Assembly (NCBI GenBank): GCA_902626065.1
Contig: CACODT010000001.1
Span: 1-64,000, forward strand
Source of the DNA: an uncultured Candidatus Actinomarina sp.
GTDB taxonomy: Bacteria; Actinomycetota; Acidimicrobiia; Actinomarinales; Actinomarinaceae
Direction: 5' to 3'
DNA length: 64,000 nucleotides
In this document: piece by piece, positions 29,708 to 38,517 of the stretch
How positions within the stretch are numbered: the stretch's first letter is position 1
Layout of the letters: every line of letters starts with the position of its first letter
Program-made: the position numbers and the translations under genes
The notes under the pieces: generated by a model
Told to the model about the DNA's origin: nothing
Seen by the model: the letters and a program-made list of their open reading frames with translations, nothing else
Database searches by the model: none

Positions 29708-30790
29708 TTAAGGAATTTTATTTGCATTCCGTGTAAACATTCTAAGTAATTTAAAACTCCAATTTACCGAGTGATCTGAATCCACGATTTGAATGTTATA
29801 AATTTCTTCATTTACTGATAGAGAATATTTGTTTTGTTTGATTTCTTTTGTCAAAATTTTATCGATTAGTATTTTATTTCCAAACACATACCAGGGCTCA
29901 TTTGTATTAACTGAGAATACTCCTCTACTACTTCGGACTCTATATAAATTTTCATTAGTTTCAAAAATTAAATTATTTAAATATGTATCAATAGAAGATT
30001 TATATAGCTTTCGAGTATCTAAGAAATGATTATCTTTTGATTCATTTACGAATGATTTATTTACAATAGTTAAGATATTTCTATCATTCGACTGATTGAG
30101 TCCTATAAATGTTAGACCCGCATCATTAGTCCACCCAGTTTTAAGGCCATAAAAATTTCTATCTATTAATTTATTAGTATTTAGATATAACTTATCAACA
30201 CCTTCAATATTAGAAATAAAACTAGGTCTCATAAGTATTGTCATCAATTCATAATTTTTAATTATTTCTTTTGAAAGTATTAACAAATCACTTAATGTTG
30301 TGTAATGACCTTCTTCATCAAGTCCATCTGGATTCATAAAGTTTGTGCTATTCATTCCCAGTTGATTAGCTTTTTTATTCATTAAATCAACAAAATTATC
30401 ATTACCTGTAGTAACTAATTCAGAAGCAGCAAAACATGCATCATTTGCTGAGTAAATTAATATAAATTCTAATAAATTTTCTACAGTCATTTCCTGGCCA
30501 GGTTCTAAATATGCAACCTTACCTTCAAAAACGTAATTTTCTGGAAGTGATATTACGATATAATCACTCAGGTTGTAATTATCTATTAAAACCAACGCCG
30601 TCATAAGCTTAGTAAGTGAAGCTGGTGCAATTATTTCATCTATATTTTTGAAAAACATAAGTTCATTATTATCAAGATCATAAGAAAGATAATATTCCGT
30701 TGTTAATAATTCTTTATCTACTTCTTCTGCATATGCAATATGATTAATTACAAAAGAAGAAATTAAAAATATTGCTATAAATCTTCTAAT
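29708..30790 (-). CDS. dacA: D-alanyl-D-alanine carboxypeptidase (PBP5/DacA family), probable ATT start
   Basis: Serine-type motifs are intact: 'ASLTKLMTA' (SxxK), 'YSANDA' (SxN) and 'GLKTGWT' (KTG). The track begins at an internal ATG (30658) only 13 residues before SxxK. The frame stays open upstream to a TGA at 30809 and encodes a classic signal peptide, 'RRFIAIFLISSFVINHIAYA' then EE. That stretch has no ATG, GTG or TTG. An ATT at 30790-30788 lies 6 nt after 'GGGAG', within the 3' end of ftsR, and gives 360 residues starting at the signal peptide. The enzyme trims stem-peptide D-Ala outside the membrane. It interrupts the usual ftsR-DUF151 adjacency. Confidence 0.82.
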   Translation of the reverse strand: MRRFIAIFLISSFVINHIAYAEEVDKELLTTEYYLSYDLDNNELMFFKNIDEIIAPASLTKLMTALVLIDNYNLSDYIVISLPENYVFEGKVAYLEPGQEMTVENLLEFILIYSANDACFAASELVTTGNDNFVDLMNKKANQLGMNSTNFMNPDGLDEEGHYTTLSDLLILSKEIIKNYELMTILMRPSFISNIEGVDKLYLNTNKLIDRNFYGLKTGWTNDAGLTFIGLNQSNDRNILTIVNKSFVNESKDNHFLDTRKLYKSSIDTYLNNLIFETNENLYRVRSSRGVFSVNTNEPWYVFGNKILIDKILTKEIKQNKYSLSVNEEIYNIQIVDSDHSVNWSFKLLRMFTRNANKIP

Positions 30791-31350
30791 ATGTAGCTCC
30801 CGATAATTTCAGAAAATTTTTCAATAGCAATTTGAATTTCATCAGGATCAGTACCTGAAAATTGAAAATATGTTTCAAAGAAACCAACTCCCCTATCAGA
30901 TAATGATTTAATTAAAGATAAATTTTTTACACCTAAACCAAGCGAGAATAAATATGCAAGAGCAGAAAATCTCTCTACATCTTGATGTGTATATTTATCT
31001 TTAAACTTTTCATATTTATATTCAACTAAATCATTAAAATCATTTTCATTCATTCCTGCTTTTTTTAGTGCGTCGTGTTGTGAGTACTCTTTTATTACAA
31101 TTTTTGAATTTACTAAAGGATTTACTAAAAGCTTTGGATTGTTTTTAATAGCTTTTAATGAATAAAATTGATTTTCTTGTAAATCAAGTATATTTTTAAT
31201 CCTTGTTATATCTTTTTCAGAAAAACTTCTTGTTCCTCCATTTGATCTTTTTGGTTTAATGAGGCCTTCTTTTTCTAAAAATCTAATACGCGATATTGAT
31301 ATAGATGGAAACTCTTTCTTTATTTCTTTGTAAGCTTCTCCAATATTCAT
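30775..31350 (-). CDS. ftsR: FtsR-like MerR regulator (Rv1828-like)
   Basis: 191 residues. N-terminal MerR HTH: 'IGEAYKEIKKEFPSISISRIRFLEKEGLI' and 'NGGTRSFSEKDITRIKNIL', followed by a second domain ('HDALKKAGMNENDFNDLVEY') typical of the Rv1828/FtsR family. In Corynebacterium FtsR activates ftsZ. It directly follows garA (ATGA overlap), as in mycobacteria. The dacA ATT start and its ribosome-binding site lie inside its last codons. Confidence 0.85.
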   Translation of the reverse strand: MNIGEAYKEIKKEFPSISISRIRFLEKEGLIKPKRSNGGTRSFSEKDITRIKNILDLQENQFYSLKAIKNNPKLLVNPLVNSKIVIKEYSQHDALKKAGMNENDFNDLVEYKYEKFKDKYTHQDVERFSALAYLFSLGLGVKNLSLIKSLSDRGVGFFETYFQFSGTDPDEIQIAIEKFSEIIGSYILEDL

Positions 31351-31697
31351 TTTTTATCTACTTTTGTGATTATTAAATTAAATTTACCTATCTGGATTCT
31401 AAAACCAGACATGAGGTTTGCTTCTTCTATAAGTTGTCCATTAACAAAAATACCGTTTGTAGATTTTTCATCAATAATTTTAATATCCTCATCATCGACA
31501 CTAATAAAGCCATGATTCCTTGATACTGTAATATCATCAAGAATAATTTCTTTATTTTCTAAACGACCTATCTTGTGAATTCCATTTGTTAAGAGCCAAG
31601 AAGATGATTTGGTATCATCATTTAACAACGAAAGTATATATTTTGCTTCTTGATTAATAAATATTGAATCTTCAAATGGTACTGTATCGTTATTCAT
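31347..31697 (-). CDS. garA: FHA-domain protein of the GarA/OdhI type
   Basis: 116 residues. FHA core at about 35-112: 'HKIGRLENKEIILDDITVSRNHGFI' and 'EKSTNGIFVNG' contain the Gly-Arg, Ser-Arg-x-His and Asn-Gly phosphothreonine pocket. GarA inhibits 2-oxoglutarate dehydrogenase and regulates glutamate metabolism; phosphorylation of an N-terminal ETTS motif makes the FHA bind itself and switches it off. Here the aligned segment reads 'FEDSIF', with Glu-Asp in place of Thr-Thr and no other Thr close by except Thr5. Followed by ftsR as in Mycobacterium. Confidence 0.85.
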   Translation of the reverse strand: MNNDTVPFEDSIFINQEAKYILSLLNDDTKSSSWLLTNGIHKIGRLENKEIILDDITVSRNHGFISVDDEDIKIIDEKSTNGIFVNGQLIEEANLMSGFRIQIGKFNLIITKVDKK

Positions 31698-32220
31698 TTT
31701 TTATATATATTTTATAGAAATATTCTAGTGCGACAAAATAGTAAAAAATTAGTGAAATTAATCCAAAATATGTAAAGAAAAGTGCATTATTAGTGTTATT
31801 TATTACGAAAAAACAAATAGAAAAGAATATTAAAACTGTTCCAAATTTACCAAAGTTTGAAACTTTTAATGTTTTAGTTTTTGTTAGTACATTTAATGAG
31901 CCGATCATTACTAAAATCTCTCTAATCAAAATACCGTAAAAAAACCAAGTAGGAAATATATTTGATAACCAAAATAACAATAATAAAAAAACAATTCTGT
32001 CGCATACAGGATCTAATATTGTTCCCAATCGACTAACTAAATTAAACTTTCTAGCTACTATTCCATCAATTGAGTCCGAGATACCAATAAGTGCAATAAT
32101 AATTACTAAGTTTATTGTTAAAAAATTGTCGTATGAATGCTGAAAAAATAAATATACGGACAAAACAAGGCGTGAGAGAGTTATTAAATTTGGTAAAAGA
32201 AAAATATCTTTAGGACTCAA
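31690..32220 (-). CDS. pgsA: CDP-alcohol phosphatidyltransferase (PgsA-like)
   Basis: 176 residues from a TTG at 32220. That TTG has 'AAAGGA' 8 nt upstream and starts at the usual 'NLITLSRLVLS' region; the track start (TTG at 32250) has no such site. The family motif is complete: 'DSIDGIVARKFNLVSRLGTILDPVCDR' region, D-x2-DG-x2-AR-x8-G-x3-D-x3-D, inside a protein with about five membrane helices. It would make phosphatidylglycerophosphate or a related phospholipid. It overlaps the ABC ATPase end by 11 nt and garA by 8 nt. pgsA2 also lies near garA in M. tuberculosis. Confidence 0.87.
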   Translation of the reverse strand: MSPKDIFLLPNLITLSRLVLSVYLFFQHSYDNFLTINLVIIIALIGISDSIDGIVARKFNLVSRLGTILDPVCDRIVFLLLLFWLSNIFPTWFFYGILIREILVMIGSLNVLTKTKTLKVSNFGKFGTVLIFFSICFFVINNTNNALFFTYFGLISLIFYYFVALEYFYKIYIKNE

Positions 32221-33169
32221 TAAGAAAATCCTTTGTGTCGTGAGTAGCAACTAAATGTCCCCCACCTATATCAACCATTTTCTCATTTGGATTCTTTGAA
32301 ATTATATTGTCTAATTCATCAAAATTGACTTTATACCGTTCTCTTTTGTATGTTGGATCTGGTATTGGAATTGATGATATCAACCTTTTAGTATATGGGT
32401 GTACTGGATTTTGTAATAGTTCTTCAGTTTCTCCTATTTCTACAATTTTTCCATTAAACATAACAGCAATTCTATTGCACATGTACCTAGCAACAGCTAG
32501 ATCGTGTGTAATGTATAAATAAGAAACTTCTAGTTCTTTTGCTAAGTTCAACATTAAATCCATAATCGAAATTCGAATAGATACGTCCAACATTGAGGTT
32601 GGCTCGTCACATACTACAAACTTTGGCTTCATAACTAAAGTTCTTGCAATTGAAACTCGTTGTCTTTGACCACCCGAAATTTCATGTGGGTATCTTGAAA
32701 GATAATTCTCTGGTGGGGTCAAGCCAACAGTTCTTAATATTTCGACTATTGCATCCTCTCTTTCGGAAAGTGATCCAATGTTATGAATATCAAGTGGTTC
32801 TTTAATAATATCCTTTATTGTCCATCTTGGATTTAATGACTCATATGGATCTTGGAATATCATTTGCATATTTCTTCTAAAAATTCTTATCCCATCTTCA
32901 TCAATATTGTCGATTGATTCCATATTTTTTGAATCTGGATTAAAAAAGTTTACGCTTCCAGAAGTTTTTGGATCTAGTAAACACAATGATCTTGCTGTAG
33001 TAGTTTTTCCACATCCACTCTGACCAACTAGACCAAGAGTTTCTCCTGCTTTAATGTCAAAACTTATTCCATCAACTGCCTTTACTATTTTCTTATTGCG
33101 TGAAAACACACTTTTAGAAACTTCAAAATGTTTTACTAAATTTCTAACTTCTAAAATATTTTTATTCAT
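32210..33169 (-). CDS. Peptide/nickel-type ABC transporter ATPase (DppF/OppF)
   Basis: 319 residues. Walker A 'GLVGQSGCGKTTTA', signature 'ISGGQRQRVSIARTL', Walker B 'KFVVCDEPTSMLD' and H-loop 'YITHDLAVARYM'. The C-terminal oligopeptide-transporter extension 'NPVHPYTKRLISSIPIPDP' marks the Dpp/Opp family. It is the second of a pair of ATPases and overlaps the first by 8 nt. It energises import through the two permeases encoded upstream. Confidence 0.93.
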   Translation of the reverse strand: MNKNILEVRNLVKHFEVSKSVFSRNKKIVKAVDGISFDIKAGETLGLVGQSGCGKTTTARSLCLLDPKTSGSVNFFNPDSKNMESIDNIDEDGIRIFRRNMQMIFQDPYESLNPRWTIKDIIKEPLDIHNIGSLSEREDAIVEILRTVGLTPPENYLSRYPHEISGGQRQRVSIARTLVMKPKFVVCDEPTSMLDVSIRISIMDLMLNLAKELEVSYLYITHDLAVARYMCNRIAVMFNGKIVEIGETEELLQNPVHPYTKRLISSIPIPDPTYKRERYKVNFDELDNIISKNPNEKMVDIGGGHLVATHDTKDFLIES

Positions 33170-34145
33170 TTTTTACACATCCCGAACAACATTGATCTGC
33201 AAAATGATCATCCCCGACTTTTACCAGACGCATTTCTATTGATTGATTTTTGCATTGTGTAGTAGGTGTTGGACACCTTGGCGAAAATGAACATCCATCT
33301 ATTTTATTTATCAAACTAGGTGGTTCACCATCTAAAGATCTTAACTTTTTCTTTTCACCTCTAATTGACGGTGTTGAATCTAGCAATGCTCTTGTATATG
33401 AATGTTTAGGTGATTTAAAAACTTCCTGAGTTGGGCCTATTTCTACTATTGAGCCGGCATACATAACAGCTATTTTATCTGTCATCTCAGCAATCACAGC
33501 AATATCGTGTGATATATAAATTAAACTCAATCCAAGTAAATCTTGAACTTTTTTAATTTCGTTCAAAATCTGGTCTTGTATTACTACATCTAAAGCAGTT
33601 GTTGGTTCGTCAGCAATTATAAGTTTTGGATCGCAAGATAAGGCTAATGCAATAACTGCTCTTTGCTTCATTCCTCCAGATAATTCATGGGGAAACCTTT
33701 CAGATATTGATTCATCTAGGCCAACCATCTTGAATAATTCATTTATTTTATTTATATTCTGTTGTTTAGAATTTTCTGGATAGTGCTCTCTCATTGCTTC
33801 TCTTATTTGCTCTCCAATTTTTACAACTGGATTCCATGCATTCATAGCTCCCTGAAAAACAATACTTACACTGTCCCACCTAACTTTTCTTAATTCATTT
33901 TCAGAGAGTCCAATTAACTCTTTTCCATCAAGTTTTATACTTCCTTCAGTAATAACAGAATTATCAGGTTGAAGTTGCAAAAGTGTCATTGCTACTGAGG
34001 TTTTACCACATCCTGACTCACCTACTAAGCCGAAAGACTCGCCACTTTTTACCGTAAATGATATATCTTTGACAGCATCAACATTTCCGTCCAAAGTGTC
34101 ATAATGCATTGATAAGTTTTTTACTTCCAATAAAGATTCGACCAT
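33162..34145 (-). CDS. Peptide/nickel-type ABC transporter ATPase (DppD/OppD)
   Basis: 327 residues from the ATG at 34145. 'AGGAG' lies about 7 nt upstream and the protein opens 'VESLLEVKNLSMHYDT'; the 37 extra residues of the track ORF are read-through of the permease gene. Walker A 'GLVGESGCGKTSVA', signature 'LSGGMKQRAVIALAL', Walker B 'KLIIADEPTTALD'. The C-terminus has a Cys cluster 'CSFSPRCPTPTTQC...DQCCSGC', which in OppD/DppD relatives binds an iron-sulfur cluster. Confidence 0.93.
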   Translation of the reverse strand: MVESLLEVKNLSMHYDTLDGNVDAVKDISFTVKSGESFGLVGESGCGKTSVAMTLLQLQPDNSVITEGSIKLDGKELIGLSENELRKVRWDSVSIVFQGAMNAWNPVVKIGEQIREAMREHYPENSKQQNINKINELFKMVGLDESISERFPHELSGGMKQRAVIALALSCDPKLIIADEPTTALDVVIQDQILNEIKKVQDLLGLSLIYISHDIAVIAEMTDKIAVMYAGSIVEIGPTQEVFKSPKHSYTRALLDSTPSIRGEKKKLRSLDGEPPSLINKIDGCSFSPRCPTPTTQCKNQSIEMRLVKVGDDHFADQCCSGCVKNE

Positions 34146-35209
34146 TATCTTCTCCTTAATCTTGGATTGAATACATCGTCTAAACCTCTTCCTACTAAAT
34201 AAAATCCACCCGCTAAAAGCGTCACTGCTAATCCTGCAGGAACAATTAACCACCAATATTTAAGGCCAGTAAATATAAATCCTTCTGTTTGGGATAAATA
34301 AATCATAATTCCCCAACTCATATCTATATTTAAAAGTCCTAAAAAGGACAATACACTTTCTGAAGCAATCGCTCCAGTAACACTAAAAACCATATATAGC
34401 AAAGCTAGTGGTGCAACATTAGGAAGAATATGAGAAAACATTATTCTTCTTTTACTACCACCTGTAATTCTTGCAGAATCAACAAAAGGTTTTACTTTTA
34501 CTTGAAGTGCTTGAGATTTTATAGTTATAACAGAGCCTCCCAGTCCACCTAAAGTACCTAAGACAATTGCTAAATGCCAAACTTTAAGTTCCGCAAAGGC
34601 AGAAATTATAAACAAAAATGGTAAAGTAGGTAGCATCAAAACCAAGTCAGACTGTCTCATTAAATAAGTATCTAATTTACCACCATAAAATGCAGCAGCT
34701 GTACCAAGTAAAGTAGAGATACCAACACCAATAATTGCACTTATTAGACCTAAAAGAAATGCAACTTGGCTACCTTCCATAATTTGTGAAAAAATATCTC
34801 TACCTAGCGAATCTGTACCTAACAAATGTCTTGATGATGGTGGTGCAGGTTGAACATTTGATTCGTAGATATCTCCAACTTCAACCTGGATATTAAATGC
34901 TTTTAAATATCTTATATTAACTTCATCAACTTTAGGACAATCCTCTTTAGTTTGATATTCTCTTGTTGGGTATTGATCGGGACATTCAACAACTGTTCTT
35001 GCTACTTGTTCAGCATCGTAACCTACTACCGGATGATATGTTGCTTCATCCCATATATTTGTTAAAAATAAAATTGGTTGTAAAATTGCAAGAAAACCGA
35101 AAAAAATTACTATTGTTAATCCAGTAATTCCCAAACGGCTTTGTTTAAATAGCTTCCAGTTTTTTTTCAATGTAGCTTTTATATCTCTTTCGACGTTTTG
35201 ATTATCCAT
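34145..35209 (-). CDS. Peptide-type ABC transporter permease (DppC)
   Basis: 354 residues, about six membrane helices. 'RHLLGTDSLGRDIFSQIMEGSQVAF' is the DppC entry motif. 'SKRRIMFSHILPNVAPLALL' is the EAA-type ATPase contact loop. Between TM1 (about 26-48) and the LGTD motif lies an unusually long external loop of about 75 residues with two Cys ('VVECPDQYP', 'KEDCPKVD'). Overlaps dppD by 1 nt and follows dppB by 2 nt. Confidence 0.92.
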   Translation of the reverse strand: MDNQNVERDIKATLKKNWKLFKQSRLGITGLTIVIFFGFLAILQPILFLTNIWDEATYHPVVGYDAEQVARTVVECPDQYPTREYQTKEDCPKVDEVNIRYLKAFNIQVEVGDIYESNVQPAPPSSRHLLGTDSLGRDIFSQIMEGSQVAFLLGLISAIIGVGISTLLGTAAAFYGGKLDTYLMRQSDLVLMLPTLPFLFIISAFAELKVWHLAIVLGTLGGLGGSVITIKSQALQVKVKPFVDSARITGGSKRRIMFSHILPNVAPLALLYMVFSVTGAIASESVLSFLGLLNIDMSWGIMIYLSQTEGFIFTGLKYWWLIVPAGLAVTLLAGGFYLVGRGLDDVFNPRLRRR

Positions 35210-35211
35210 AA

Positions 35212-36384
35212 TTAATTCTCTGATTTAATCCTTATCCTTGGGTCTAAAAATGCATAAGATACATCTGCTATAAAGTGAGCTATTAAAGCTAATATTCCAA
35301 TAAATGAAAAAGAGGCCATAGCGAGTGGGATGTCTTCTTGAACGACTGCTTCAAGTATAAGCTGACCCATCCCAGGCCATGAGAATATTGACTCAGTTAG
35401 TACAGATCCATCAATTATTGTAATGATCGTAAAAATGAAAGAGGTTACAACCGGTAGTAATGCTGTCCTTGCAGCATGTCTATCTCGAATTCTCTTTTGA
35501 CTTAGTCCTTTAGCTCTTGCAGTAAGAATGTAATCATCCTTAAGAACTTCCATCATAGTAGTACGAGTTAAAAGTGCAGTACCAGCAAAAGCTACAAGCG
35601 TAACGGTAAATGTTGGGAGTATCATGTGATATGCAATATCTGCTGCATAGAAACGTTTCAAAGCTGCCTCTCCATTGGTCCAATAAGTAGCCGCTAAAGC
35701 AAACAATGATATTAAGCCTAAAAATCTTACATTTCTTCTATTCTGTAACGATTCAATATTTCGTGTAAATATAAAAATAAGAAATAGTAAAAATGAAGAA
35801 ACTGTAACGAATATAATCAATGTATAAAAAATTTCATCACTTGTATAAGGTGAGTCATACCACTTCTCAGGAACTAAAAATTTTCCTAGTGGAAACCAGT
35901 CCATTTTATATCCAAAAAACCAAAGCATCATCAAAGCGAACCAGGGATAAAAAACTGTATATGAAAAAACTGAACCTATAGTTATCCATGTCTCTGATTT
36001 AGACCCTCTTCTCCAGGCAAGAATTTTTCCAACTAAAAAACCCGTATAGAAAGCAATGACATTAACTATAGAAAACAACATGAGTGTACGCGGTAATCTT
36101 TCGGCTATTAAGTCAATAGGTGTCCGTGGATAGTATGTATAAGAGTAACCAAAATCACCCTTAAAAAAATTGATGATGTAAAGCTGTACGCGCTCATAAA
36201 GTGGTTTATCTAGACCAAAAGCTTCGATAGTTTTTTGATATGCCTCAGGAGGTAATAGAGGATTTAAAAGTAAGCTCGAAAATGCATTACCTGGTATTGC
36301 ATTAAATAATAAATAAGAAATAACGAGGAAAAGAAAGAACACTATAACCATTTCGAAAAATCTTTTTATGGTATAAATTAACAT
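35212..36384 (-). CDS. Peptide-type ABC transporter permease (DppB)
   Basis: 390 residues (about 310-340 is usual). The N-terminus has the DppB pattern 'PGNAFSSLLLNPLLPPEAYQKTIEAFGLDKPLYERV'. The EAA loop is 'DDYILTARAKGLSQKRIRDRHAARTALLPVV', and 'SVLTESIFSWPGMGQLI' follows. An extra ~75-residue section at about 165-240 with two more hydrophobic stretches (around 'FYTLIIFVTVSSFLLFLIFIF') makes it longer than typical DppB. It forms the channel with DppC. Confidence 0.9.
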   Translation of the reverse strand: MLIYTIKRFFEMVIVFFLFLVISYLLFNAIPGNAFSSLLLNPLLPPEAYQKTIEAFGLDKPLYERVQLYIINFFKGDFGYSYTYYPRTPIDLIAERLPRTLMLFSIVNVIAFYTGFLVGKILAWRRGSKSETWITIGSVFSYTVFYPWFALMMLWFFGYKMDWFPLGKFLVPEKWYDSPYTSDEIFYTLIIFVTVSSFLLFLIFIFTRNIESLQNRRNVRFLGLISLFALAATYWTNGEAALKRFYAADIAYHMILPTFTVTLVAFAGTALLTRTTMMEVLKDDYILTARAKGLSQKRIRDRHAARTALLPVVTSFIFTIITIIDGSVLTESIFSWPGMGQLILEAVVQEDIPLAMASFSFIGILALIAHFIADVSYAFLDPRIRIKSEN

Positions 36385-36428
36385 GTTTCCTCTTAGATAT
36401 TAACGGTAATTAAGTATAAATATTAAAT

Positions 36429-36456
36429 GAAAAGTGGGTATTTCTACCCACTTTTC
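36429..36456 (-). promoter_or_regulatory. Hairpin between the binding-protein and permease genes
   Basis: GAAAAGTGGGTA-TTTC-TACCCACTTTTC (plus-strand reading) is a perfect 12-bp inverted repeat, 16 nt past the binding-protein stop. No long T-run follows on the transcribed strand, so it is more likely an mRNA-stabilising or partial-termination element that keeps binding-protein mRNA above permease mRNA, as known in other binding-protein operons. Confidence 0.7.
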
Positions 36457-36472
36457 AGATAAATAATAGTAT

Positions 36473-38467
36473 TTAGTCGTTAACTTTAACGCTGCCAGGT
36501 AATCCTGTAAGGTTTGACAGAGCACCTAGAACTTCAGTATAAGGAAATTCTATATTTGATCTGTAAGCCTCGATTAATGGCGGTGTAAAGAGAACTAAAT
36601 ATGGAAGGTCATCAAAAAGAATTGCTTCCATTTTATTAGCAATAACTTGTGCTTCACTAACGGTTTTTGCAGCATTAAATTCTGCAGCTAAGGCATCATA
36701 TTCTGGATTACTGTATCCAGGTGTATTAATACCTCCTGCACATGCATCACCGTCAGATTGGAAAAAGTCAACTATATGATCAGGATAAGGAGTTAATCCC
36801 CAACCTAACATATAGAAGTACCAATCATCGCAAGTTTCTTCACCAAGAATAATGTCAACAATGACACTAAATCCAGTTGGTCTTGCAATAACATCAACAC
36901 CTAATTGTTGCATCCAATCGGCTGCAAATAATGAAAATGTTGATCTAATTGGGTCGTATCCAGGACCTGGTGCATAAAGCAACATATCTGAAGGCATTGT
37001 CTCACCATTAGGACCTTTAAGTCCTGTTGGTGCTACTGCTCTTTCAGCTCCTCCTGGGTGCTCTCCCCAACTATCAGCTGTCCAACCACCGTCTTGAAGT
37101 ATTCCGATAGATTTATTCCATCGTTCTTCGGCAGATAGGCCATCACATTCTGCTAATACACCAGTAACTGGTGCAACCCACGAAGTTAATGCAGGTGGCA
37201 TTTGTCCGTCCATATTTAGGACCGCTCCTGCAAGAACGCTATCAATAACAAATTGTTTATCAACAATACAAGAAACTGCTTGTCTAAATTCTTTGTTACT
37301 TGTTGGGAATGCTCCTTCTCTGGTGTTAAATGCCATATACCTATAACCATTTGATTGGTTAGTGATAACTTCGACATCACCAGCTGAAATTAGAGATTCC
37401 ACAGCGTTTCTCTTTAATCCGAGTGGATTAATAACAAAATCTACTTCTCCAGCTTGAAATGCTATATAAGCAGCATCTTGATCACCGTAAAGTGAAAATT
37501 CAACTGTACCAACAAATGGTCCGTCAGTCCATGAAATTGTATCTCCACTTAAGTCTCCAAACTCATATGATACTACTGGTGCTACACCGTTATCTAGGCT
37601 GTATGAAACACCACCGTTTGCATAAACAGTTGTGTCTCCACCAAACCACATTGTGTCTGAATCATATTCCCATGTATAAAATGCTCCACTTTCAAGTGTC
37701 CCATATTGCCATGGTCCAGCTGTTGGAGCACCTTCTCCTGGTGCTGCTAAGAGGGTTTCTCTATCAGCTGTAAATTGTGACCAATAATGCTCTGCAACAA
37801 TTGATGCTGTACCAACACCATATTGCCAAATTGACAATCCTGGATCAAAGTTAAAAGTGATTTTAACTGTATAGTCATCAATTGCTTCGATGTTTGTAAG
37901 ACCTTCCGAAACTGTACCATCTTCACCTTCAGTAGCTAATGGGTAGTTATATGTCCATGCACCTAACATACCTAAATCTCTAACGGTTTGATATGTAAAT
38001 ACCATATCGTTAGCATCAATTGCTTCTCCGTCACTCCATTCCCAACCTTCTTGTAACGGAACAGTATAACTAAATGTTCCATCACCATTATCTACAGAAG
38101 TTTCAACTAACTCTGAAGCTAATGATGTAACTAGAGTGTAAGTTGGGTAGTTTGTACCGAATAAAGTAATTGACTGAGGGCTTAATGTTGCATAAGTCCA
38201 AAAGTCTTGTTGTACATCTAAAGCATCCCAAATATTGAAGCCTTGTGGATCAGAAAAGATACCTAATTTGAAGACGCCATCTGGGGCACCTGATGCTTCT
38301 TCAACCTCTGCTGCAGTTGTTGCTGGAGCAGCAGTAGTCTCAGGGGTCTCCTCAGCTACTACTTCTTCTTCAGCAGTTTCGCCACCTGAACAGGCAACGA
38401 CAACCATCGCAAAAATTGAGAAAAGCACAACAAATTTCCATCTTGCTGAGCCTTTATAATTACTCAA
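36473..38467 (-). CDS. Extracellular solute-binding lipoprotein, family 5 (peptide-type)
   Basis: 664 residues from a TTG at 38467; the TTG follows 'AAGGAG' by 7 nt and starts just before the signal peptide 'WKFVVLFSIFAMVVVACSGG'. The lipobox Cys is in 'VVACS'. An acidic and Thr/Ala/Pro-rich linker ('ETTAAPATTAAEVEEASG') follows, then an SBP_bac_5 fold with 'EWSDGEAIDANDMVFTYQ' and 'YRYMAFNTREGAFPTSNKEFRQAV'. It captures the substrate, probably peptides, outside the membrane for DppBCDF. It is less A+T-rich than its neighbours, consistent with a highly expressed gene. Confidence 0.92.
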   Translation of the reverse strand: MSNYKGSARWKFVVLFSIFAMVVVACSGGETAEEEVVAEETPETTAAPATTAAEVEEASGAPDGVFKLGIFSDPQGFNIWDALDVQQDFWTYATLSPQSITLFGTNYPTYTLVTSLASELVETSVDNGDGTFSYTVPLQEGWEWSDGEAIDANDMVFTYQTVRDLGMLGAWTYNYPLATEGEDGTVSEGLTNIEAIDDYTVKITFNFDPGLSIWQYGVGTASIVAEHYWSQFTADRETLLAAPGEGAPTAGPWQYGTLESGAFYTWEYDSDTMWFGGDTTVYANGGVSYSLDNGVAPVVSYEFGDLSGDTISWTDGPFVGTVEFSLYGDQDAAYIAFQAGEVDFVINPLGLKRNAVESLISAGDVEVITNQSNGYRYMAFNTREGAFPTSNKEFRQAVSCIVDKQFVIDSVLAGAVLNMDGQMPPALTSWVAPVTGVLAECDGLSAEERWNKSIGILQDGGWTADSWGEHPGGAERAVAPTGLKGPNGETMPSDMLLYAPGPGYDPIRSTFSLFAADWMQQLGVDVIARPTGFSVIVDIILGEETCDDWYFYMLGWGLTPYPDHIVDFFQSDGDACAGGINTPGYSNPEYDALAAEFNAAKTVSEAQVIANKMEAILFDDLPYLVLFTPPLIEAYRSNIEFPYTEVLGALSNLTGLPGSVKVND

Positions 38468-38486
38468 TATTTCTCCTTTTTGTATA

Positions 38487-38512
38487 CAAAAAATCCACTT
38501 TAAAAAGTGGAT
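38487..38512 (-). promoter_or_regulatory. 5' leader hairpin of the binding-protein mRNA
   Basis: On the minus strand ATCCACTT-TTTA-AAGTGGAT is an 8-bp stem followed by TTTTTTG, then the AAGGAG ribosome-binding site. It begins about where transcription should start. It could be a 5' stabilising stem or a weak attenuator. Confidence 0.55.
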
Positions 38513-38517
38513 AAACA

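Noticed and set aside
38235-38459. Plus-strand Ala/Ser-rich ORF
   Set aside because: Antisense of the Thr/Ala/Glu-rich linker of the binding lipoprotein.
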